This document shows, in pieces, positions 43,249 through 50,228 of a stretch of 64,000 nt of DNA (positions are counted from its first letter, which is position 1; each line of letters opens with the position of its first letter). The DNA is from E44-bin89 sp964545815 (GTDB taxonomy: Bacteria; Chloroflexota; Dehalococcoidia; Dehalococcoidales; RBG-16-60-22). The notes below the pieces were generated by a model, which saw nothing but the letters and a program-made list of their open reading frames with translations, ran no database searches and was not told the origin of the DNA. The stretch is from the NCBI GenBank assembly GCA_964545815.1, contig CAZJGR010000001.1, positions 18,858-82,857 on the forward strand. Reading direction: 5' to 3'. The position numbers and the translations under genes were made by a program.

Positions 43249-43750
43249 ATTCTTTCCCCTTTATAACGCGGTATAAGGCGCGAGACAGGTTGACCAGACC
43301 CTGCATGAACAGAAAGGCGAAGCCGAGGAAAATCAGCGTCCGGGTCGGGTACCAGGGCGGGTACCAGTAGCCCTCCACACTTTTTTCCATGACGATCCAG
43401 GACCACCACATCTTTTTAAAGGCGAAGAACAGGACCAATCCAATGGTGGGGATAAAGAAAAAAATGCTGCTGATAGTATCGGCGATGGCTTGGCCGCGGG
43501 GGGACCATTTGGTATAGAACACGTCAACCCGGACATGGCCGTGCTTGTACTCGGTATAGGTATAACCGAAACAATAGAGACACATACCGAGGAAAATGCC
43601 AACCTCGTAGCCCCATATCGTCGGAGCGTTAAAGATGTAGCGGGCAATAACCTCATACACTATGGTCAGTACTAACGCAAGCCCGGCCCAGCTGGCAATA
43701 ATTCCTGCCCAATTGCTGATGGAATCAACTAACTTGAAGACTTTTCTCAT
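43241..43750 (-). CDS. dctQ: TRAP transporter small permease, DctQ type
   Basis: A 169-residue, four-helix small subunit of a TRAP transporter. Helices are visible near SWAGLALVLTIVYEVIARYIF, IFLGMCLYCFGYTY, IFFFIPTIGLVLFFAF and LIFLGFAFLFMQGLVNL. The YEVIARY and TEYKHGHVRVD stretches match DctQ proteins. It lies between dctP (upstream, 68 nt with a hairpin) and dctM (overlapping). Confidence 0.88.
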   Translation of the reverse strand: MRKVFKLVDSISNWAGIIASWAGLALVLTIVYEVIARYIFNAPTIWGYEVGIFLGMCLYCFGYTYTEYKHGHVRVDVFYTKWSPRGQAIADTISSIFFFIPTIGLVLFFAFKKMWWSWIVMEKSVEGYWYPPWYPTRTLIFLGFAFLFMQGLVNLSRALYRVIKGKEYA

Positions 43751-43778
43751 CGCTTTTCATTCCCGCTAATATTTGAAA

Positions 43779-43815
43779 CCCCCTGCCCCGAGAAACCGGA
43801 GCAGGGGGTTTTTGG
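43779..43815 (-). terminator. Intercistronic hairpin between dctP and dctQ
   Basis: A strong GC stem CCCCCTGC/GCAGGGGG with a ten-to-twelve-nt loop lies between the dctP stop (43819) and the dctQ start (43750). On the minus strand it is followed only by TTTC, so as a terminator it is weak in the direction of the operon. It may stabilise the dctP message or partly reduce dctQM expression. The plus strand has the better T-run (TTTTT). Confidence 0.5.
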
Positions 43816-43818
43816 CAA

Positions 43819-44985
43819 CTACATGCGCTGCCAGGTGCCGCGGACGATGGTCTTGAAGTTCTCAATCGATTCGTAGATTTGCTTGAATACGGGGTCCGCA
43901 GCGGAGCGGTCCGCGTAAAGCTTCATCGCCCTGGAGACCATCTCGTCGGCAATCGACTGCGGGATGAAGTCTACATGGACGCCCTTCTCCTTCAACAGCG
44001 GGATAGCTTCAAGGTCCGTGTTGACCATGAAGTTGTAATACTCCAGGCCCGAGGCAAAGCCCAGCTCGACGCATATCTTCTTGATGTCGTCAGGGAATGA
44101 ATTCCAGGTATCCATGTTCCACATCTGGGGCTGCCACTCCTCGGGCTGGCGGACTGGCCCGAGGTACATGTAGTCGACGACCTCGTACATCGCTAAGGAG
44201 TAGTCATACCCCGGAGAGCTGAGCTGGTAGCCGTCAATCACACCTCGCATCAATGACTCGTAGGTCTCTTCGCTGCTGAGCGTGACCACGGAGGCGCCCA
44301 TCTGGGTGAAAATAGCGCCGTCATCGCCGGCAGTCCTGAGCTTCAGGCCCTTGATGTCAGCCGGTGTTTTGAGCTCTTTGTTGGTGCTGATGAACAGCTC
44401 GGGCACGGTCACGAACCCGGGACCCTGGAACACGTTGTAGTCCTTGGTCATCTCCTGCAGGAAAGCCACGCCCTCGTTCTGCATCCAGAAGTACTGCTCG
44501 ATGGGGGAAAGGCCGGCAATCTGGAAGGTGAACAGGTTGCAGCCCGGGCCGAAGCGGTCCATCCAGTACATGGTGCAGGTGGTGGCAAAGTCGAGCACGC
44601 CATCTTTGATGCCGTCAAGCTCCACCATGGACGGGACAATCTCGCCGCCGCTGTGCGGGGGCATTACAATCCGGCCGCCGGTGGCAGCTTCGAGGTTTGC
44701 CTGAAATTTGGCTACTCCCTGGCAGAAGGTGGAGCCGGCGCCAGCATGACACTGGCCAACCAGAGTCCATACTTTTTCCGGTTGGGCTGGGGCCGGAGCT
44801 GGTGCTGGAGCGGGTGCCGGAGCCGGAGCTGGTGCTGGGGCCGGCGCAGGAGCGGGTGCTGGTGCTGGAGCTGGTGCTGGAGCCGGCGCAGGCGCTGGTG
44901 CTGGGGCCGGTTTGGCACAGGCGCCAGCAATGAGACTAACGATTAGCAGTAATGCCATTAATCCAAAGATTATCGATTTCCTCAC
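43819..44985 (-). CDS. dctP: TRAP transporter substrate-binding lipoprotein, DctP type, with Ala-Pro linker
   Basis: A 388-residue binding protein. A signal peptide with lipobox (IAGAC, Cys23) is followed by a repetitive Ala-Pro linker of about 45 residues, then the DctP fold. Visible elements are VELDGIKDGVLDFATTCTMYW, PADIKGLKLRTAGDDGAIF and the typical Arg in this motif that holds the ligand carboxylate, and RGVIDGYQLSSPGYDYS. The long linker should place the domain away from the membrane. GTG at 44985 is chosen because AGGAGGT lies eight bases upstream. Ligand is a carboxylate, not identified. Confidence 0.9.
   Translation of the reverse strand: MRKSIIFGLMALLLIVSLIAGACAKPAPAPAPAPAPAPAPAPAPAPAPAPAPAPAPAPAPAPAPAPAQPEKVWTLVGQCHAGAGSTFCQGVAKFQANLEAATGGRIVMPPHSGGEIVPSMVELDGIKDGVLDFATTCTMYWMDRFGPGCNLFTFQIAGLSPIEQYFWMQNEGVAFLQEMTKDYNVFQGPGFVTVPELFISTNKELKTPADIKGLKLRTAGDDGAIFTQMGASVVTLSSEETYESLMRGVIDGYQLSSPGYDYSLAMYEVVDYMYLGPVRQPEEWQPQMWNMDTWNSFPDDIKKICVELGFASGLEYYNFMVNTDLEAIPLLKEKGVHVDFIPQSIADEMVSRAMKLYADRSAADPVFKQIYESIENFKTIVRGTWQRM
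44775..44915. repeat. Ala-Pro-encoding low-complexity tandem repeat in dctP
   Basis: Degenerate GGAGCTGGTGCT-type repeats (plus strand) encode an Ala-Pro repeat after the lipobox of DctP. It is coding low complexity rather than a separate element. Confidence 0.8.
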
Positions 44986-45157
44986 TAAGTTCTACCTCCT
45001 AACTAATCAGAATACAGTGTTAACCGATACCTGATTATAACTGAATTTAATCACCTCCTTTACTATGAATCTCGTCGTAATTACGGTACATTCAAGTTTA
45101 AGCGCTGAGCAAAAATGATATCTGTCAAGTAAATAGTTTTACTTGGTCAGTTAATAT

Positions 45158-45186
45158 ACAATAATATTTGATTTCGTAAATGTCAA
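45158..45186 (-). promoter_or_regulatory. Putative promoter for the dctPQM TRAP operon
   Basis: On the minus strand TTGACA (45181-45186), 17-nt spacer, TATTGT (45158-45163). It would give a leader of about 165 nt before the dctP GTG. This 350-nt intergenic stretch (44986-45335) otherwise holds the dctP ribosome-binding site, a second unexplained AAAGGAGGTG (about 45052-45061) and no gene that I can see. Confidence 0.55.
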
Positions 45187-45335
45187 GACCTCCTGATATA
45201 ATTTGCTCATTTTTTGTTCTAACACGGTGAGTCACGAGTGGACACAAATAGCGGCTCCGATTACTAAAATTGCCAAAAGCGGATAACATATGTTAATGTT
45301 CGGAAAAGTCACCACGGTATCAGAGGTAAATCTTC

Positions 45336-45824
45336 ATGCGTTACCGGCATTGGCTGGGCCTGGGGGCAAGCATAGTCCTGGGGATAATCTTATTAGTTGC
45401 GGGCATAGGTAAATTACTGGTTAAATCAGAATTATTTGAGACATACTATCCAGGTTATCTCGACTTTCTAACACTGGACCAGGTTAGGCTTTTATTTCAC
45501 GGGCTTCCCTATGTTGAAATCGTCATTGGCTCTCTTTTAATTGTAGGGTTGGCCACTAAACTTGTGGCTGCTTTGTCCTCATTATTGATTGCGGCTTTCA
45601 TCACCAGCAATGTCTGGTTCATCGCGCATGGAATGGGCTTTGAGCCCTGCGGATGTCTGGGCATTATTGACCGGCTGTTTCAGAGTAAGCTCTCCACACA
45701 GCAATCACTTTACCTGGATATAGCCATGCTGGCTCTAATACTGATTACCCTCTCCTGCTATCAGCGCCAATTTACCGGTATTTATCCCTGGTTTTTAAAA
45801 AGAACCGAACAGGGTAAAAAATGA
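45336..45824 (+). CDS. MauE/DoxX-family membrane protein
   Basis: A 162-residue four-helix membrane protein. Helices are ASIVLGIILLVAGIGKLLV, YVEIVIGSLLIVGLATKLV, LSSLLIAAFITSNVWFI and LDIAMLALILITLSC. The pair of cysteines in FEPCGCLG, after the third helix, is typical of the MauE/DoxX group implicated in thiol-disulfide or quinone-linked redox. A role in the supply of electrons to extracytoplasmic thiols is possible but unproven. It stands alone on the plus strand, divergent from the TRAP operon. Confidence 0.7.
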   Translation: MRYRHWLGLGASIVLGIILLVAGIGKLLVKSELFETYYPGYLDFLTLDQVRLLFHGLPYVEIVIGSLLIVGLATKLVAALSSLLIAAFITSNVWFIAHGMGFEPCGCLGIIDRLFQSKLSTQQSLYLDIAMLALILITLSCYQRQFTGIYPWFLKRTEQGKK

Positions 45825-45868
45825 TTTGGTGACGGGGGCACAGGGCCATAAAGTGACCGGCGCGGCAC

Positions 45869-47881
45869 CTACTTTAAGGCCCGGGCGGTGATTTCAGCAA
45901 GGTCCAAGACCCGCGCTTGTCCCGAAACACCCTTGTCTTTAAGCCCGTCTTCAAACATAATCATGCAGTAAGGACAGCAGACGCAAATCGTCTGCGGGCC
46001 TTTTTCCAGCGCCTGTTCCACACGGGCCACATTGATGCGCTTGCCCAGGCTTTCTTCCATCCACATCCGGCCACCCCCAGCGCCACAACAAAAAGAACGC
46101 CTCTGGCGTAAATCCATTTCCGCTGGCTTCTGGCCGGTGACCGCGGCAATTACCTGGCGGGGAGCTTCATAAATATTATTGTAACGCCCAAGGTAGCAGG
46201 AATCATGGAAGACGAGCTTCCCCAGATCGGTCACAGGATTCAATTTAAGTTTTCCATCCTGAATGAGGCGGTAGATGAATTCGGTGTGGTGGTAGACCTC
46301 CAGTTCAACGCCGTACTGCCGGTAGTCGTTCTTAAACGTGCTGTAACAGTGGGGACATTGGGTAATGATTCTGGTTACCCCCTTCTCGGCGAACAGTTTG
46401 ATGTTCGCCTGCGCCATACGGTCAAAGACATATTCGTTGCCTAAGCGTCGCAGGCTGTCGCCACAGCACAATTCATCTTTGCCCAGAATGCCCCAGGAGA
46501 TGCCGGCTGCATTTAAAATATTGGCCACGGCCACCGTTGTCCGCCGGCTTCGGGCATCGAAAGCGCCGGCACAGCCGACGTAGTATAAAAATTCCGTCTC
46601 AGCGGCCGAAAAAGGTTTTACGTTAATATCGCTGGCCCACTTGACACGCTCTGACGGCGCAATGCCCCAGGGATTGCTCCGCTGTTCCATATTTTCAAAC
46701 AGGTTGAGTAATTCATCGGGAAATCTGGCTTTTAACTGTACCAGGTTGCGCCGCATATCAATGATGTGGTGCACATGCTCAATCTTTACCGGACATACCT
46801 CCATGCAGGCACCGCAGGTGGTGCACTCCCAGAGCACCTCTTCGGAAATGCTGCCTTCCCCGTTCTCCGCAATTAACGGCAGCAATGGCTCCTGTTTCTT
46901 CAGGATTAAAGGCCCATTGGTCAGCAGATTACGCTTGAGTTCTTTAATCAACGTGCGTGGATTGAGTGGTTTTCCAGTGGCATAGGCGGGGCAGACCTCC
47001 TGACAGTGACCGGGTTCAACACAGGCATAAAGGTCGAGGAGGCGCTTGCGGCTGAAGTCATCTATGTTGGTGACGCCAAAAGTGGCCTCGTCTTCAAGAT
47101 TGATGCGGCTGGGGATACCATGGGGGGGTGGTGTGGAGAGGAGGTCATTTAAAAGTGCGGCGATTATATGCAAATATCTGGTGTAGCCAATAATTATCAG
47201 CACCAGCAGGACAAATCCCCAGTGGCTCCAGAACCAGACGCTGTGCCACATCTCCAGTGAAGCGCCAGACGTGTAAACATGGCTGAAGGCGGTGCTTATG
47301 GGTGGGGTTGGAAAGCCAAGACCAGCCGGGGGGTGTCCGGCGGCAATCTGGGTGGCAATTTTACCCAGATGTGTTATCGGGTGGATGAGAACGGTGACCA
47401 GTATTACCAGCGCTTCAAAAGTCTGGTGACCCTCAAGGCGTGGTGGCCGGATAATGTAGCGCCGAACGATACCCCAGAGTGCTCCAAGCATGATGAAGGG
47501 GGCAACGATGTCCATGACCCAGGTATAGACACTGTAGACCGGATTATGTTCCATGACATCAGAAATTCCGAATCCAGAGCCAACGATGATGAAGAAAAAG
47601 TAGTAGGTGACGAATAAGAGAAAGCCCCAGGCCATGAGCATGTGGCCCAGGCCGGCGCGGTCTTTCTTGGTCAGGTTCTTGAACTGGCACTGTTGCCAAA
47701 TCAAATGACCGATGGCCGTTACTGCCCTCTGGAGTAGCTGGCGGTAGCTTTCCTCTTTCCTGCCCAGAGCGAGATAGCGATAAAGCTGATAAAGTCGGTA
47801 GGCGAAGACACCTGCGGCAAAGCCAGTGAGTCCCCAGAACAGGACATACCCGGCGACTCCCAAATGGCTTACTGGATTCAT
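45869..47881 (-). CDS. Membrane-bound FeS oxidoreductase (NarI-like anchor, ferredoxin clusters, two CCG domains), probable Etf:menaquinone oxidoreductase
   Basis: A 670-residue protein. The N-terminal third has about five membrane helices with histidines, of the NarI/DsrM type that would bind haem b. The next part has ferredoxin-like motifs: a damaged first one, ACVEPGHCQEVCPAY, and an intact CTTCGACMEVCP. Two CCG domains follow (YYVGCAGAF...ELCCGDSLRR...TQCPHC and FHDSCYLGRYN...FCCGAGGGRMW...VCCPYC), as in HdrD/GlpC-like proteins. In related operons this protein takes electrons from EtfAB into menaquinone. The gene follows etfA by 27 nt. The first cluster lacks its second cysteine (Pro instead, near residue 290), so it may be non-functional or altered. 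Confidence 0.85.
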   Translation of the reverse strand: MNPVSHLGVAGYVLFWGLTGFAAGVFAYRLYQLYRYLALGRKEESYRQLLQRAVTAIGHLIWQQCQFKNLTKKDRAGLGHMLMAWGFLLFVTYYFFFIIVGSGFGISDVMEHNPVYSVYTWVMDIVAPFIMLGALWGIVRRYIIRPPRLEGHQTFEALVILVTVLIHPITHLGKIATQIAAGHPPAGLGFPTPPISTAFSHVYTSGASLEMWHSVWFWSHWGFVLLVLIIIGYTRYLHIIAALLNDLLSTPPPHGIPSRINLEDEATFGVTNIDDFSRKRLLDLYACVEPGHCQEVCPAYATGKPLNPRTLIKELKRNLLTNGPLILKKQEPLLPLIAENGEGSISEEVLWECTTCGACMEVCPVKIEHVHHIIDMRRNLVQLKARFPDELLNLFENMEQRSNPWGIAPSERVKWASDINVKPFSAAETEFLYYVGCAGAFDARSRRTTVAVANILNAAGISWGILGKDELCCGDSLRRLGNEYVFDRMAQANIKLFAEKGVTRIITQCPHCYSTFKNDYRQYGVELEVYHHTEFIYRLIQDGKLKLNPVTDLGKLVFHDSCYLGRYNNIYEAPRQVIAAVTGQKPAEMDLRQRRSFCCGAGGGRMWMEESLGKRINVARVEQALEKGPQTICVCCPYCMIMFEDGLKDKGVSGQARVLDLAEITARALK

Positions 47882-47908
47882 ATTAGTTCTTGGCCCCTTT
47901 CCATCTGG

Positions 47909-49258
47909 CTAGTGTCTTTCCACCTTGAAATCCACGCCTTTAGCCCGAAGCTCTCTGACCCTCTTGGTCAGGCACGGGACAACTTTCAGCACGTCGCCAA
48001 CAATGCCGTAGGTGGCCACTTCAAAGATGGGCGCATTCTTGTCCGTGTTGATGGCCACGATAGTATCTGAATCCTGCATGCCAACTAAGTGCTGGATGGC
48101 GCCGCTGATGCCACAGGCGATATACAGTTTAGGGCGGACTGTTTTCCCGGTCTGACCGACCTGTCGTTCGGCGGGCATCCAGCCGGCCTCAACGGCGCCG
48201 CGGGAGGAGCCGACCACCCCGCCCAGCTCATCGGCCAGTTCCTGAAGGAGAGAGAAATTTTCTTTGGCGCGCATGCCCCGACCGCCCGAGACGATGATAT
48301 CCGCCGCCGCCACATCTACATCGCCTGCTTTGCGCTCATCGATTACCTCAAGTACCTTGACCGCGATGTCTGTCTCCTGGAACGGCACTGTCTCACGGAC
48401 GATTTCACCATGGCGTGAAGGGTCTTTTGCCGGCAGGGGCATGACATGCGGGCGGACGGTGGCCATCTGAGGACGGGTGCGCTCGGTCAGAATGGTAGCC
48501 ATGATATTGCCGCCGAAGGCAGGGCGGGTCTGCAGCAGATAACCCCGGTCATCAATTGATAGCCCGGTGCAGTCAGCGGTAAGGCCGGTATGAAGTTCGG
48601 TGGCTACCGCCCCGGCCAGGTCTCTCCCCAGTCCGGTTGCCCCCACCAACATTATTTCTGGCTTGTATTTTCTGACCAGGTAGCATATAGCCTTGTAGTA
48701 CGGCTCGGTACGGTAGTAATGAAATAAGGAGGCATCAATGAGGTACGCTTTACTGGCTCCATAGGTAAATGACTCGTGGCAGAGAGGCTCCATCTTGTCG
48801 CCAATGACCACGGAGCACAATTCCTCTTTACGGGCTTTGGCTAAATCAGCCCCCACCCCCAGCAGTTCCCAGGAAACACCGGCCGGTTCACCGCCCGTCT
48901 GCTCCACAAATACCCAGACTCCCCGGTATTCCTTGAGCTTGGCTTGTAATGCGGCTTCCTCTTCCGTTACCTCAGGGGCGGCTTCAACCGCCACCGCCTT
49001 TTCCCGTGCCGCCAGTTCGGCCAGGATTTTCTGCTCTTCCGGCGTGAGGTAAATTTCCAGAGCATCAGCGGGGCAGACCTTGAGGCATTTGCGGCAGCCG
49101 ATACATTTGGCAACGATGATTACCGGCTCGCCTTGCTCATTCATTTCGATGGCATCTTTGGGACAGGAACTCTGGCAGCGGGCACCACAGGCAATGCATT
49201 TACCGGGAATGAGCCGGGCTATGCCACGTGGTCTCTTTGCTTTCTTCCTGTCTTCCAT
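47909..49258 (-). CDS. etfA: Electron transfer flavoprotein alpha subunit with N-terminal ferredoxin domain
   Basis: A 449-residue EtfA. Residues 1-75 form a two-cluster ferredoxin: GKCIACGARCQSSCPKDAI and AKCIGCRKCLKVCPADAL. The second set is canonical CX2CX2CX3CP; the first has CX2CX3CX3CP. The rest is EtfA: LLVGATGLGRDLAGAVAT-like (read as MLVGATGLGRDLAGAVAT), ADIIVSGGRGM for FAD, GSSRGAVEAGW and QVGQTGKTVRPKLYIACGISGAIQH. ETF carries electrons from acyl-CoA dehydrogenases. The fused ferredoxin suggests direct electron delivery to the downstream FeS membrane protein. Gene order is etfB, etfA, FeS oxidoreductase. Confidence 0.9.
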   Translation of the reverse strand: MEDRKKAKRPRGIARLIPGKCIACGARCQSSCPKDAIEMNEQGEPVIIVAKCIGCRKCLKVCPADALEIYLTPEEQKILAELAAREKAVAVEAAPEVTEEEAALQAKLKEYRGVWVFVEQTGGEPAGVSWELLGVGADLAKARKEELCSVVIGDKMEPLCHESFTYGASKAYLIDASLFHYYRTEPYYKAICYLVRKYKPEIMLVGATGLGRDLAGAVATELHTGLTADCTGLSIDDRGYLLQTRPAFGGNIMATILTERTRPQMATVRPHVMPLPAKDPSRHGEIVRETVPFQETDIAVKVLEVIDERKAGDVDVAAADIIVSGGRGMRAKENFSLLQELADELGGVVGSSRGAVEAGWMPAERQVGQTGKTVRPKLYIACGISGAIQHLVGMQDSDTIVAINTDKNAPIFEVATYGIVGDVLKVVPCLTKRVRELRAKGVDFKVERH

Positions 49259-49275
49259 GTGTCTCTTTCTGTTAG

Positions 49276-50097
49276 CTACTTTGAACCAAAATAGAGTATG
49301 TCTTTTTCGATTAGATTTCCCAGCAGCAGGTTGGCTGCCTCTTCAGGTTTATTTAGCCCGTCACCCAAAATCTCACCCTTGGCTCTCTTCGGGGAGAAGA
49401 TTCGGCGCACCTGCGTTGCCGAGCCCTTCAGGCCGACCATATTTTCTTCCAGTTTCATTTCCTTGTTATCCCATAAAATCACCGGTGTTTTTTGGGCTCT
49501 TAGCCGCCTGGGCACCGTGGGGTAGCGCAGTCGGTTTATTTCCCGTACCACGGCAATCAACGTTGGCAGCGGTGCCTCGACTGTTTCCCGCCAGCTACCC
49601 ACTTTGCGTCTTACTCTAACTTTCCTCGCCTTAAGGTCGAAATATTCAATGCGGTCAACCAGTGTTAGCTGTGAGAAACCGAGACGGGTGGCGATGCCTG
49701 GTCCAACCTGGGCCGTATCACCGTCAATAGTCTGCCGCCCGCAAATTACAGCCACCACCTCGTCCTTCTGATTCAACCGCTTGATGGCTTCCGAAAGCAC
49801 GAAACTTGTCGCCAGCGTATCGGCACCACCGAAGACCCGGTCGCTCAGAAGCACCGCTTCATCAACGCCAAGCGCTAAACCCTTGCGCAGTGTAATCTCG
49901 GTATTGGGAGGCCCCATAGAAATGACGGCTATGTGGAATCCATATCTGTCTTTAAGGCGGAGACTCTCTTCCAGAGCGTGGGCATCAAAAGGATTCATGA
50001 TAAAAGGCACCCCTTCTCGCTTTAGAGTGCCCGTTACCGGGTCAACTTCAACCTGAGTGGTATCAGGTACTTGTTTAATACAGGCAACGACTAACAT
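49276..50097 (-). CDS. etfB: Electron transfer flavoprotein beta subunit
   Basis: A 273-residue EtfB. Signature segments are VVACIKQVPDTTQVEVDPVTGTL, NPFDAHALEESLRLKD, GVDEAVLLSDRVFGGADTLATSFVL and AVICGRQTIDGDTAQVGPGIATRLG. The C-terminus is KDILYFGSK. With EtfA it would take electrons from an acyl-CoA dehydrogenase such as that at 30588-31769. A promoter-like sequence lies just upstream. Its stop is 18 nt before the etfA start. Confidence 0.92.
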   Translation of the reverse strand: MLVVACIKQVPDTTQVEVDPVTGTLKREGVPFIMNPFDAHALEESLRLKDRYGFHIAVISMGPPNTEITLRKGLALGVDEAVLLSDRVFGGADTLATSFVLSEAIKRLNQKDEVVAVICGRQTIDGDTAQVGPGIATRLGFSQLTLVDRIEYFDLKARKVRVRRKVGSWRETVEAPLPTLIAVVREINRLRYPTVPRRLRAQKTPVILWDNKEMKLEENMVGLKGSATQVRRIFSPKRAKGEILGDGLNKPEEAANLLLGNLIEKDILYFGSK

Positions 50098-50124
50098 TTA
50101 CTGTTCTCTAGATAATAATTTTTT

Positions 50125-50153
50125 ATATTATAATTTTTTACACTATAATGCAA
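50125..50153 (-). promoter_or_regulatory. Putative promoter of the etfBA operon
   Basis: On the minus strand TTGCAT (50148-50153), 17-nt spacer, TAATAT (50125-50130), in an AT-rich stretch (50098-50228) between glucan phosphorylase and etfB. It implies that etfB has its own start of transcription, separate from the glucan phosphorylase gene. Confidence 0.45.
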
Positions 50154-50228
50154 CTGGCTATTTAAGGTTTAGAAATAACGATTAGTACTTATTCTTAAAA
50201 TTAAAAATCAGAAATAGTAGAGAGAAGT

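Noticed and set aside
44775..44915. CRISPR-like short repeats
   Set aside because: The repeats are contiguous, without spacers, and encode an Ala-Pro linker.
44653..44946. Plus-strand frames rich in Trp, Cys and Ser
   Set aside because: They are antisense readings of the Ala-Pro linker of DctP; low complexity makes long open frames.
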